Positions 7,065 through 14,617 of a stretch of DNA of 64,000 nt are shown in pieces. A model generated the notes under the pieces. It saw nothing but the letters and a program-made list of their open reading frames with translations. It did not search any database and was not told the DNA's origin. The translations under genes and the position numbers were made by a program. Source of the stretch: CBFFRJ01 sp965644225 (GTDB lineage: Bacteria; Pseudomonadota; Gammaproteobacteria; Enterobacterales; Enterobacteriaceae); NCBI RefSeq assembly GCF_965644225.1, contig NZ_CBFFRJ010000004.1:1-64000 (forward strand), written 5' to 3'. The stretch's first letter is position 1. Each line of letters opens with the position of its first letter.

Positions 7065-7790
7065 AGAGATAATTCTAAAGATTCTTTTACGAACAGATTG
7101 CTTCAGGCTTGCCAACTTGCTGGGCTTTCTGGTCATGGGAAAAATAAACAACTCGCTGATCTTCTTAAAAGGATCGGGGTTAAGGTTTCGACGCCTGGAG
7201 TTTGGAAGTGGTTTAACGCTCAGTCTGTTCCTGATACGGAAAATATCGTCGCCCTAAGCCGAGTGCTTGGGGTCCGAGCCGAATGGCTGGAGTATGGCGT
7301 AGGCGAACCTACTGAAAACGGGGAAGTAAAGAGCATGGTGGCGCATCTTGACCCTGAAGTTTTTCGGGTGGATGTTCTCGATCTCACCGTTAGTGCTGGC
7401 CCAGGCACCTACATGCTCTCAGAGTTCGTTGAGGTGCTGACGGCGATCGAGTTCACTACCGAACACGCAAAATCCCTCTTTGGAAGCAGATCTGCGCGTG
7501 ATGTGAAGGTTATGACCGTTGATGGTGACAGCATGTATCCAACGATTAAATCAGGCGACAGGCTGTTCTTTGACGTATCGGTCAGAGAGTTTAAAACTGA
7601 CGGCGTTTATGCGTTTGTTTATGGAAAAACATTTCACGTTAAGCGTCTGCAGATGCAGGGTTTGAGATTAGCTGTTCTTTCGGATAACCCAAACCTCGAG
7701 AAATGGTATGTAGAAGAAGATACGGCAGACCAGTTCTACGTGATGGGTAAGGCTCTTCTGCAAGAGTCAATTCTTTACAGCAAACTCTAA
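7056..7790 (+). CDS. CI-type prophage repressor (S24 autoprotease)
   Basis: The 244-aa protein has an N-terminal helix-turn-helix (about 30-60) and a C-terminal LexA/S24 peptidase domain. The likely self-cleavage bond is Ala114-Gly115 in VSAGPG. The nucleophile is Ser159 (GDSM) and the general base Lys196 (HVKRLQ), so RecA-induced cleavage is expected. The start ATG lies within the operator at 7048-7064 and has no Shine-Dalgarno. The mRNA is probably leaderless, as lambda cI is when made from pRM. Length and domains are complete, so the repressor looks functional. Confidence 0.92.
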   Translation: MVKRDNSKDSFTNRLLQACQLAGLSGHGKNKQLADLLKRIGVKVSTPGVWKWFNAQSVPDTENIVALSRVLGVRAEWLEYGVGEPTENGEVKSMVAHLDPEVFRVDVLDLTVSAGPGTYMLSEFVEVLTAIEFTTEHAKSLFGSRSARDVKVMTVDGDSMYPTIKSGDRLFFDVSVREFKTDGVYAFVYGKTFHVKRLQMQGLRLAVLSDNPNLEKWYVEEDTADQFYVMGKALLQESILYSKL

Positions 7791-7846
7791 CACCGTGATC
7801 CGTTGGTAATTATTTGTGAAATGGCGCCAATGAAAGGATAAAAACC

Positions 7847-8278
7847 ATGGATAACCTTGAGAGGATTTCTTTTATCGTGCCCTTTGATGGTAAAGGTGCG
7901 ACTGATGAGCCAGAGCTCAATTTTGAGTGTTCGAAATTTCCAAGTAAGTTAGCAATCAATTTTCGAGTTGGTGTTGTTGGATTAAAGCCCAGCACCAAGT
8001 ACCATTTGGGGCTTATGATTATTCCGGCTCACCTGGGAATTAAAAAAGGTGAGCAAATACAATGGCCAGATGGTGAGTTTGAATCCATATCTGTTTATAT
8101 TGACACGCAAGAAGGCAATGTTGAGACAGGTGTTAATGGCCAAATTATCGTCACCTTTAGTGAGGCTCGATTGCCAGCCAAGGGTCTTTATAGTGTTATA
8201 GGAATTCTGCAGACCGGCGACGAGCAGAAAACAGAGCTTCACAAAAATCAATCATTTTTCACCGCTGAAGAATTATGA
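7847..8278 (+). CDS. Uncharacterised protein in the rex-like position (gene 1)
   Basis: This 143-aa protein follows CI on the same strand after 56 bases and overlaps the next gene by 4 bases (ATGA). It is predicted to be rich in beta strands (KLAINFRVGVVGLKPSTKYHLGL, ISVYIDTQEG) with no signal peptide or membrane segment, so it is probably cytoplasmic. I do not recognise the family with confidence. Both genes are richer in A+T than their phage neighbours. Genes placed after cI are usually expressed in the lysogen (lambda rexAB), so a lysogenic-conversion or superinfection-exclusion role is a reasonable hypothesis. Confidence 0.7.
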   Translation: MDNLERISFIVPFDGKGATDEPELNFECSKFPSKLAINFRVGVVGLKPSTKYHLGLMIIPAHLGIKKGEQIQWPDGEFESISVYIDTQEGNVETGVNGQIIVTFSEARLPAKGLYSVIGILQTGDEQKTELHKNQSFFTAEEL

Positions 8279-8823
8279 GTGACAATAAGAATTTAACAAA
8301 TAGCACTGACAGCACTGGCAACTCAAGGCCCAGATTGAGAGTTGTTAAGGGCTCTGGCTTTGATGCTAAGCTTGATTATTCATCGCCTGGCAATCAAGAT
8401 GGCTTTACTAGCCTGTCTTACACCAAAGAAGAAGCGGACATGATTAGCAGAGAAGAGCTTGATGCTAAATTAGCCAAAAACAAATCTGAAAATGATGTCA
8501 TTGCAGCTGAAATGCGGCGCGAGATGGCAGAGTTTCGCACATTTCAAGCACAGCAATTCTCCACTATGAATACTGCAATCTCTGAAATTAAAGCGCAAAT
8601 TTCAGGGGTAAATGGTGAGGTCACTGGCTTAAAAGGGCAAATTGACGGACTGAAGACTACATCATCGACGCTTCAATGGATGGTTGGAGCAATACTCGCT
8701 CTTCTTGCTGTCATGCTCGCCATTCCTCAGGTGCAATCTTATTTAAAGCCTGCAGAACAACCATCTTCTCATCCTGCAGCGACTACCTCTACTCCCTTGC
8801 CGCCCCCACAAGATAAAAAGTAA
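8275..8823 (+). CDS. Uncharacterised tail-anchored coiled-coil protein (gene 2)
   Basis: The 182-aa protein has a disordered Ser/Asn-rich head (1-50), a long charged helix or coiled coil (about 55-130), one transmembrane helix (134-152, LQWMVGAILALLAVMLAI) and a proline-rich tail. It lacks a signal peptide, so the bulk of the protein should lie in the cytoplasm. It overlaps gene 1 by ATGA, so the two probably work as a pair, one soluble sensor-like part and one membrane part. That is reminiscent in layout, not sequence, of phage exclusion systems. No homolog is recognised. Confidence 0.7.
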   Translation: MSDNKNLTNSTDSTGNSRPRLRVVKGSGFDAKLDYSSPGNQDGFTSLSYTKEEADMISREELDAKLAKNKSENDVIAAEMRREMAEFRTFQAQQFSTMNTAISEIKAQISGVNGEVTGLKGQIDGLKTTSSTLQWMVGAILALLAVMLAIPQVQSYLKPAEQPSSHPAATTSTPLPPPQDKK

Positions 8824-8977
8824 AGTAAACCTTTCTTTTGACAGGCTATCCCTCCGATAGTCTGCTTTCATCTTGCGCCCCGACCGTTTCGTTCGAATTA
8901 CCCATCACTTAACAAGTCACTCAATTAAAATAAATTCTAAAGATAATCAATTGATTGGTGATTTTTAATCCTAAAAT

Positions 8978-9019
8978 TAACCATTGGTTATTTACAAAAA
9001 TTATCTAATGGTTAATTAT
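8978..9019 (+). promoter_or_regulatory. pL-like promoter with CI operators
   Basis: TAACCATTGGTTA (8978-8990) is the same half-site palindrome as in the switch. A weaker copy (TATCTA, A, TGGTTA) lies at 9002-9014. Between and after them, TTTACA (8991-8996) and TAATTA (9013-9018) make a plausible promoter facing right. CI bound here would silence the rightward recombination operon. Confidence 0.65.
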
Positions 9020-9116
9020 GTATCCATCAACAGCGAACAGGCAGGACGCCCACGAAGTAGCCGCCCCAGGCGTATGAAGATGGGGATGATTCGCAACACA
9101 ACGATCAGGGGGATTT

Positions 9117-9380
9117 ATGGAAACTAAAGAACCAAAGATTTTTGCTGACGGTTTGACCAGTGAAGAAATTCATCAGTGGATGGCAGTCAAGGTTAGTGCG
9201 GGGCGTCAACTTCAGGGAGCGCTCGCTGAAAAGGCTGAATTGCAACAAGCGCTTAAAGATTTAGAACAGCGTATTTCTGAGCTTACCAGTTCTGCGGCTT
9301 TGGAATGGTTAAGTACATTTCCGGGTCCCACTCTGCATCGACAATCTGATCAAAAGTCGTGCGCGCTCGATGGGCATTAA
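9117..9380 (+). CDS. Small coiled-coil phage protein
   Basis: The 87-aa frame starts METKEPKIFADGLTSEEIHQ behind a GGGGG-type site. Residues 30-60 form a strongly heptad-like helix (LAEKAELQQALKDLEQRISEL). It is the first gene after the pL-like promoter. The last 30 codons overlap, on the opposite strand, the end of the ECs1072-like gene and change in character. The protein may have been extended by recombination at about 9290; relatives I recall end near the ISELT segment. Function unknown. Confidence 0.6.
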   Translation: METKEPKIFADGLTSEEIHQWMAVKVSAGRQLQGALAEKAELQQALKDLEQRISELTSSAALEWLSTFPGPTLHRQSDQKSCALDGH

Positions 9381-9726
9381 ACATCTTAATCACCTCCTGG
9401 GCTTTTTCAGGAAGATGTTCTAACGCTAATTCTTCTTGTAATGCAAAGAGAGCGTCTTGAAGAGACAAGGAACGAATTTCAGATAGCGGCCATTTGTATT
9501 TGCGAAGGAGAAGATGCTCAAGAGCTAATTTTCCTTTTAAAGGGCTAGTGAGTGTCCCAAATTTTGCTCGATGTTCTTCGAGGATTGTCTCTAAAGAGAA
9601 TATTAAAACGGCTCGGTTTTGCACTTGGTAGTAAGGGGGTTCGATATATCCCTGCATCTTTACTCCATGATGCTCAGCAATCTTGTTTTGTATTACCTGG
9701 AAATAATCCACGTTAATTACAGACAT
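9283..9726 (-). CDS. ECs1072-like phage-associated protein
   Basis: I take ATG 9726 (MSVINVDYFQVIQNKIAEHH) as the start because GAGGG lies 8 bases before it. Sequence upstream in this frame is low-quality. The 147-aa protein shows the pattern I associate with the ECs1072 family of prophage proteins (KMQGYIEPPYYQVQNRAVLI, HRAKFGTLTSPLKGKLALEHLL, AEWDPEMYL). It is transcribed against the surrounding operon and its tail overlaps the neighbouring gene by 98 bases. This looks like an inserted moron-type gene that may be expressed in the lysogen. No function is known to me. Confidence 0.65.
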   Translation of the reverse strand: MSVINVDYFQVIQNKIAEHHGVKMQGYIEPPYYQVQNRAVLIFSLETILEEHRAKFGTLTSPLKGKLALEHLLLRKYKWPLSEIRSLSLQDALFALQEELALEHLPEKAQEVIKMFNAHRARTTFDQIVDAEWDPEMYLTIPKPQNW

Positions 9727-10112
9727 AAGAAGTCCCTCTTGGTTGTATGAGAACTCCAAGATACCACCGAGCCTGATGTGGCTAAAAGACAGGCAGATCA
9801 AAGAAAAGATGTGAAGTAGCAGGCCCAGACGATATCTGAGTGGCTTAAAAAACAGATGGGAGCCGGTGGAATCCCGGCACACAACAGGAAAGAGCATTTG
9901 TATGTTGGCTGTGATTGTTGAGTCTGTCGCAACGCCAAGATTGAAAAGAATGCAGTGCTCTCTCCGTTGTGGTGAATGCGCAGGCTGATGCGCTATCAAA
10001 ATGCGCTGTCGCCAGTCAGTTGAACCTGGCCGTGACAGACCTATGCCGGAATATCTCAGCACCGGCCACCACAACCCAATCGCTGGAGCGCGATAACTGT
10101 GTGTAGTCCTTT
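9727..10112. other. Phage intergenic stretch without a clear gene
   Basis: I see only very short open frames here. The stretch at about 9948-10075 resembles untranslated DNA that I recall being conserved upstream of recombination genes in several enterobacterial prophages. The promoter for the minus-strand ECs1072-like gene must lie in it. No clear -35/-10 pair stands out. Confidence 0.4.
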
Positions 10113-10162
10113 GGGCGGTAACAATGTTTTCCCGTTTTGTCCTATGTTACCGCCCTCTTTTT
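10113..10162 (+). terminator. Rho-independent terminator in the pL operon
   Basis: GGGCGGTAACA (10113-10123) pairs perfectly with TGTTACCGCCC (10145-10155) and is followed by TCTTTTT. Its place, soon after the pL-like promoter and before the recombination genes, matches a tL-type terminator that antitermination would override. Confidence 0.8.
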
Positions 10163-10276
10163 ACACAACACACAAGAGCATCACCAGGCGACGGGCTCAT
10201 AACCCAATCCACCTGGGCGCTAAGAAGCGGGAATTCTCAACCCGCAACCGAACGCAGGTGCTCTTTTGTGTTGTGT
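10163..10276 (+). ncRNA. Candidate structured RNA, three-way junction with 20-bp stem
   Basis: Bases 10163-10182 pair with 10257-10276 (20 positions, one mismatch, one G-U). Inside, CCAGG (10184-10188) pairs with CCTGG (10212-10216), and GCGGG (10227-10231) with CCCGC (10241-10245). The first arm contains GGGCTCATAACCC, identical to the anticodon arm core of tRNA-Met. It directly follows the terminator and precedes rdgC. It is not a canonical tRNA: the T-loop and D-loop rules are not met. Confidence 0.5.
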
Positions 10277-10324
10277 GGAGAAACCAATGTTTAGCGCCAG
10301 TGCAGAGGCGCTGAGGAACCGAAA

Positions 10325-11242
10325 ATGAATAATCCGTTTTTCAAAAATATGTTGGTGTATCGCTTTAGCCGCGACTTCACCATCAACCTGGAAGAGCTTG
10401 AGCAGAAACTTGAACTGCTTCGCTTCACTCCATGTGGTAGTCAGGATATGGCTAAAACAGGTTGGGTTTCACCATTAGGCCAGGCATCGGATCGCTTGCA
10501 TCACTCCGTTAACAATCAGGTGCTGCTGGTTATTCGCCGGGAAGAAAAAATACTTCCGAAACCAGTCATTGCTGATGAACTGAATCAGCGTGTAACTCGC
10601 CTCGAATCGGATCAGGGTCGCCGCCTCAAGAAGACTGAGAAAGATTCCATCCGTGATGAGGTGCTGCACTCCCTGCTCCCTCGCGCGTTCACCAAAAATT
10701 CGACTGTCCGTTTGTGGATCAACATCACCGACGGTCTGATCATGGTTGATGCCGCCAGCGCCAAACGTGCTGAAGACTCTCTGGCACTGCTTCGTAAAAC
10801 TCTCGGCTCACTTCCAGTTGTTCCACTCACGATGGAAGCGCCGATCGAACTGACCATGACCGAATGGGTTCGCTCCGGCAGTGCGCCAGCTGGCTTTGCC
10901 CTGGGTGAAGAAGCTGAGCTGAAAGCGCTTCTTGAAGATGGCGGGATCGGTCGATTTAAAAAACAGGCTCTGGTTAGCGACGAAATTCACATGCATCTGG
11001 AAGCTGGCAAGGTCGTAACCAAGCTGTCACTCGACTGGCAAGAGCGCATTCAGTTCGTTCTTTGCGATGACGGCAGTATCAAGCGCCTTAAGTTTGCAGA
11101 TGAGCTGACAGAGCAAAACAGCGATATCGACCGTGAAGATGTGGCCCAGCGCTTTGATGCCGATTTTATTCTGATGACCGGCGAACTTAACTCCCTTATC
11201 ACCGGGCTAACAACCTCTCTCGGCGGCGAAGCCAAGCGATAA
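10325..11242 (+). CDS. rdgC: Phage RdgC, recombination-associated DNA-binding protein
   Basis: The 305-aa protein is full length for RdgC (303 aa in E. coli) and shows its N-terminal signature FKNMLVYRF and the central segment LLPRAFTKNSTVRLWIN. RdgC forms a ring-shaped dimer that coats double-stranded DNA and limits RecA access. Phage copies occur in the pL recombination operon. A small hairpin (AGCGCC 10293-10298 with GGCGCT 10307-10312) lies just before the ribosome-binding site GAGGAA. The host certainly carries another rdgC elsewhere, so this is a phage-borne paralog. Confidence 0.92.
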   Translation: MNNPFFKNMLVYRFSRDFTINLEELEQKLELLRFTPCGSQDMAKTGWVSPLGQASDRLHHSVNNQVLLVIRREEKILPKPVIADELNQRVTRLESDQGRRLKKTEKDSIRDEVLHSLLPRAFTKNSTVRLWINITDGLIMVDAASAKRAEDSLALLRKTLGSLPVVPLTMEAPIELTMTEWVRSGSAPAGFALGEEAELKALLEDGGIGRFKKQALVSDEIHMHLEAGKVVTKLSLDWQERIQFVLCDDGSIKRLKFADELTEQNSDIDREDVAQRFDADFILMTGELNSLITGLTTSLGGEAKR

Positions 11243-11330
11243 ACACCAAGCAGCAATTACCCCATGCGAATGGGTTGGGTTGCTGCACTCTAAAAACAGC
11301 GCGGTGCAGCGCGTAATGGAGAACTACGCA
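11243..11330 (+). promoter_or_regulatory. Nested hairpin between rdgC and the HD gene
   Basis: GCAGCAA (11250-11256) pairs with TTGCTGC (11280-11286) and encloses CCCAT-GCGA-ATGGG (11261-11274). There is no T-run, so it is not a simple terminator. It may be an mRNA-processing or stability element. Confidence 0.4.
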
Positions 11331-11867
11331 ATGTCTTTTATTCAGACCCTAAGCGGGAAAAAGTTCGACTACATTCACTCGACCGTTGACGATATTGATA
11401 TCGAAGATATCGCCAATGCTCTCTCTAATATCTGCCGCTTCGCAGGGCACCTGCCGGAGTTCTACAGCGTTGCTCAGCACTCCGTGCTTTGCAGCCAAAT
11501 CGTTCAACCTGAGTACGCATTTGAAGCGCTGATGCACGATGCCGCTGAGGCGTATGTGCAGGATATCCCCTCTCCGCTTAAGCGCCTGCTGCCTGACTAC
11601 CAGCGCATTGAAACAATGGTGGATGATCTGATCCGCGTTAAGTTCGCCCTCCCTGCTGATATGTCCTCAGTCGTGAAATACGCAGACCTGATCATGCTGG
11701 CAACCGAACGCCGCGATCTGGAAATCGACGACGGTACCGAGTGGGCTTGTCTCCAGGGTATCCCATGCTCCGACATCATTCAGATCGCCCCGCTGCGTCC
11801 TGGTCAGGCTTACGGCGCATTCATGAACCGGTTCAACGAACTGATGGAGATCCGCAAATGCGCCTGA
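11331..11867 (+). CDS. HD-domain phosphohydrolase (YfbR-like)
   Basis: The start at 11331 is preferred because GGAG lies 11 bases before it. An upstream in-frame ATG falls in the hairpin region. The 178-aa protein has the HD metal-binding pattern: His50 (or His40), His69-Asp70 (LMHDAAEAYVQD) and Asp119 (KYADLIML). Proteins of this size in phages resemble the 5'-deoxynucleotidase YfbR and probably trim nucleotide pools during phage replication. The substrate is inferred. It overlaps the next gene by 10 bases. Confidence 0.8.
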   Translation: MSFIQTLSGKKFDYIHSTVDDIDIEDIANALSNICRFAGHLPEFYSVAQHSVLCSQIVQPEYAFEALMHDAAEAYVQDIPSPLKRLLPDYQRIETMVDDLIRVKFALPADMSSVVKYADLIMLATERRDLEIDDGTEWACLQGIPCSDIIQIAPLRPGQAYGAFMNRFNELMEIRKCA

Positions 11868-12562
11868 ATAAAGAGCAGTTGCTCGATGCCGCGCGTAAAG
11901 CGGCTAAATACCTCCCGGCAGCATCTGCCGACCTCATGAACGAACTGGCTAACCGTCTTGACGTTACCAGTGTGGCGTTAAGTGAGTCGATGGAACAACG
12001 TAAGGCTCTGGTGGTAGATAACAATTTCCTGCTGGGTCTGGCCGCGCGTGAACTCAATACCTCCTGGCTGCACACTCGCGCCATGCTCGGTATGCAGGCG
12101 GCGGTGCTCTGCCTGTCTCAGGGTGACATCAAAGCTGCTCGCGACTGGCTGGAAGGTACGACTGATGAAGCCGTGGCTGAAATGCCCGACGACATGACGC
12201 CGGATGGTTTGCAGTTATGGTACGACAGTTACATGCGAAGCGAGGGTGGCAAGACAGGTTTTCTGACCCGTGAAGAAGCGCTTGCCGAATTGAATAAGCG
12301 CATCCCAGTAAGCGCGGCTGGGGTTATGGCATTCCGTGACGAAGGTATTAACTTCGCTGCTTCACGTCTCGCTGCAGCTTACAACCACGGTTTCGTTGAC
12401 AAGCCAATGGCAGAGGTTAGCGACGTGGTTCGCATGATACTGGATGCCAAGAATGGCTTAGCAAACAATCCTGTTCCGCCAGCCGATGGGTTGTCAGGTG
12501 AATACGCAGAAAAGGCACTGAAAGAATGGGGACTGATTAAGGAGGCCACCAGCAATGGCTAA
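11858..12562 (+). CDS. Uncharacterised phage protein, 234 aa
   Basis: The start ATG at 11858 lies just inside the end of the HD gene. The predicted protein begins MRLNKEQLLDAARKAAKYL and is mostly helical, with a central acidic patch (DEAVAEMPDDMTPDG). No membrane segment, cysteine cluster or catalytic motif is visible. It is part of the tightly overlapping pL operon (8-base overlap with the ParB-like gene). I do not recognise it. Confidence 0.7.
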   Translation: MRLNKEQLLDAARKAAKYLPAASADLMNELANRLDVTSVALSESMEQRKALVVDNNFLLGLAARELNTSWLHTRAMLGMQAAVLCLSQGDIKAARDWLEGTTDEAVAEMPDDMTPDGLQLWYDSYMRSEGGKTGFLTREEALAELNKRIPVSAAGVMAFRDEGINFAASRLAAAYNHGFVDKPMAEVSDVVRMILDAKNGLANNPVPPADGLSGEYAEKALKEWGLIKEATSNG

Positions 12563-13394
12563 CTCATTCAAACAGATGACCACGAAGGGCGGTGTGATTA
12601 AACGCACCGATACCGGGATGTTTATCAGCCTGGATAACATCTTCGTCAAAGAGGGCTTCAACAAACGCGACGATGACGAGCGTACCCGCCAGGCTGATGA
12701 CGACCTTTTCAACTACCTCATGAATAGTGGCACCGTTCCCCCGCTGGAAGTCACCCCACGCGATGAAGGAGGTGTGTGGGTTGTTGAGGGTCATCGCCGT
12801 CGCCGCTGCTATGAGCGCTGCCGCGATGCTGGCAAGCCAGTCGACCGCATTCACATCATGCCGTTCGTTGGCAATGACGTTGAGCGTCTTGCTAGGGTCA
12901 TGACCAGTAACAACCAGCTCCCCCTAACATCGCTTGAACAGGCGCAGGTGGTTAAAGAGCTGGCTACCACGTTCAATTTGACCATGCCGGAAATAGCGAA
13001 GCTGGTTCATAAGAGCGTGCCGACGGTTGAGAAGCTACTCACCCTCGCTACCGCCAACCACGACGTGCAGCAAATCGTTCGTGACGGTGCGGTCTCTGTC
13101 GGGGTTGCCGTTGACCGTGTTCGTGAGCACGGCGAGAACGCCGGGAAAGTCCTGCAGCAGGATCGGGCAGTGGCCGCGGCAGCTGGCAAAAGCAAAATCA
13201 CCAAAAAGCAGATCGCCCCAGAAGTCAGCGTTAAAAGCGCCCGCCGCCTCGTAGAACTCATCAGCAAAGCAGGCATCGACGATAACGGTGTAGTCACTCT
13301 GGAGGGTCTGGCGCTGGCTGAAGTGTTAGCGATCGTTGATGAGCATAAGGCTATTGCAGATCAGAGGATCACCAGCAAAGGAGCACGGTCATGA
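12555..13394 (+). CDS. ParB/Spo0J-like phage protein
   Basis: The 279-aa product has a ParB N-terminal domain, with the CTP/phosphate-binding signature VVEGHRRRRCYERC (about 77-89), followed by a helix-turn-helix at about 138-165 (LTMPEIAKLVHKSVPTVEKL). Full ParB proteins partition DNA with ParA. No ParA gene or obvious parS array accompanies it here, so it is more likely a phage regulator or a ParB-type nuclease used during recombination. It overlaps both neighbours by a few bases, consistent with co-translation. Confidence 0.8.
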   Translation: MANSFKQMTTKGGVIKRTDTGMFISLDNIFVKEGFNKRDDDERTRQADDDLFNYLMNSGTVPPLEVTPRDEGGVWVVEGHRRRRCYERCRDAGKPVDRIHIMPFVGNDVERLARVMTSNNQLPLTSLEQAQVVKELATTFNLTMPEIAKLVHKSVPTVEKLLTLATANHDVQQIVRDGAVSVGVAVDRVREHGENAGKVLQQDRAVAAAAGKSKITKKQIAPEVSVKSARRLVELISKAGIDDNGVVTLEGLALAEVLAIVDEHKAIADQRITSKGARS

Positions 13395-13735
13395 GTAAAT
13401 CACTTAAAGCACGTTGCATTCGTCGTTGGGAAGTTGAATTCAAAAGCGTATGCGACTCCAAATTAAACCCGTGGTGGCGCAAGCGTCATCTCCGTGGCTA
13501 TATCCGCGACTGCGCGTTAACTACGGCTGATTGCATGGTTGAACGGATGGCCGAGGGCAATGCCCGCGTAGACTTCTGCGGACACGCCTATGGATGGTCT
13601 CCTGAATTTGCAGCCTGGTATAACGAACGCCGCGAGCAATACCGCAAAGAGGCGCTGGAACACCTCAATGAAGAGGCCACCAACGACGAAATTGACGAAG
13701 AAATTCAGAACGAACTGGAGGCCTGGAATGATTAA
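13391..13735 (+). CDS. Uncharacterised phage protein, 114 aa
   Basis: The protein starts MSKSLKARCIRRWEVEFKSV and is basic and Trp-rich at the front, becoming strongly acidic at the end (NEEATNDEIDEEIQNELEAW). Such a charge split suggests a small nucleic-acid- or protein-binding factor. It overlaps the ParB-like gene (ATGA) and the following gene by 8 bases. No family recognised. Confidence 0.65.
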   Translation: MSKSLKARCIRRWEVEFKSVCDSKLNPWWRKRHLRGYIRDCALTTADCMVERMAEGNARVDFCGHAYGWSPEFAAWYNERREQYRKEALEHLNEEATNDEIDEEIQNELEAWND

Positions 13736-14258
13736 CAACGAACATATTCAGGCACTCAAAGCGGCTGCTGAAAGCCAGATTGGCATTCTGGAAAATATAG
13801 CCGGGTATGAGCCTGGTGATATTGATGGCGATGATGTTGAGCTTCGCTTCGAAACGGAAGACGGCTTCGATACCGGCTGCAATGTAAGTATTGTCGAGCA
13901 ATGCCAGTCTGCCGCCGATGTCATTCGCTCCCTTCTGTCAGAGCGTGACGATGATAAGGCGCTGATTGCGAAATTACAGACAGCTAACGCAGCGCAGGAC
14001 GACCACATCAATCAGCAGGCCGACCTGATTGAGTCGCTGGAGAAGACGAATCACGGATTGGGCAAACGCCTCTGCGCAGTGGAAGCCCGCACGCTCACCG
14101 TTGACCTTCGCAAGCACTTAGTCAACGAGGTGATGATTATTAGCCAGATGGACCGTCAGTATTCAGAAGGCTGGTGCTCAGCTAATGACTGGGCAATTCT
14201 GAAAATCCGCGAAGCCTGCGCCGCCGCTGGCATCACCCTGAAAGTGGGAGGGGAGTGA
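13728..14258 (+). CDS. Uncharacterised phage protein, 176 aa
   Basis: The start at 13728 overlaps the previous stop and follows GGAGG at 13718-13722. The protein is acidic in its first half (YEPGDIDGDDVELRFETEDG). A coiled-coil segment follows (about 65-110, ADVIRSLLSERDDDKALIAKL), and the C-terminal quarter (GWCSANDWAILKIREAC) resembles ends of Ead/Ea22-type accessory phage proteins. This resemblance is weak. It is one of several small accessory genes of the pL operon. Confidence 0.65.
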   Translation: MINNEHIQALKAAAESQIGILENIAGYEPGDIDGDDVELRFETEDGFDTGCNVSIVEQCQSAADVIRSLLSERDDDKALIAKLQTANAAQDDHINQQADLIESLEKTNHGLGKRLCAVEARTLTVDLRKHLVNEVMIISQMDRQYSEGWCSANDWAILKIREACAAAGITLKVGGE

Positions 14259-14260
14259 CG

Positions 14261-14617
14261 ATGAGCGATAAACCGCTTAATGCGCGCGAGCGAGCATACC
14301 TGCAACCGGCAATAGTGTACGGGTGGGAAATTGAGATATCGCCAACCCGCAAGACGCCGCTTTGGCAAGGTGATGTATTGACCCCGGTTAAAGTCGGCCC
14401 TCTCGCTGAGGCTCTTGTTGCAAAAGGCTATCTGGAGAAAGTGCTCCCTTCTGAAATCTACACCTGGAGTATTCGCGCCACCGAAAAGGCCAAAGCCCTA
14501 CAGTGCCGTAAATGCTGGGGGCATTCCCGGCTTTACAACGATGAAGGTCAAGACATCGGGCGATGCCCTGACTGCGATAACGGTGTTGCGGTTAACCCCA
14601 TTGGAGGTGAAAAGTGA
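14261..14617 (+). CDS. Small zinc-ribbon-like phage protein
   Basis: I choose ATG 14261, behind GGAGGGGAG; an in-frame GTG lies two codons earlier. The 118-aa protein has two Cys-x-x-Cys knuckles (CRKC and CPDC, about residues 82-106) separated by 21 residues, a likely zinc ribbon. The front half is unremarkable. It overlaps the next gene by 4 bases. A DNA- or protein-binding role is inferred from the zinc knuckles only. Confidence 0.65.
   Translation: MSDKPLNARERAYLQPAIVYGWEIEISPTRKTPLWQGDVLTPVKVGPLAEALVAKGYLEKVLPSEIYTWSIRATEKAKALQCRKCWGHSRLYNDEGQDIGRCPDCDNGVAVNPIGGEK

Noticed and set aside
9018..9077. A 19-codon frame (MYPSTANRQDAHEVAAPGV) after the CI operators
   Set aside because: Its ATG lies within the predicted -10 of the pL-like promoter, so it would not be in the transcript, and no ribosome-binding site is seen.
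10175..10263. A phage tRNA gene suggested by the GGGCTCATAACCC arm and a 7-bp acceptor-like stem
   Set aside because: No standard T-loop (TTCGANC), no D-loop, wrong arm spacing and no CCA; kept only as a structured RNA candidate.
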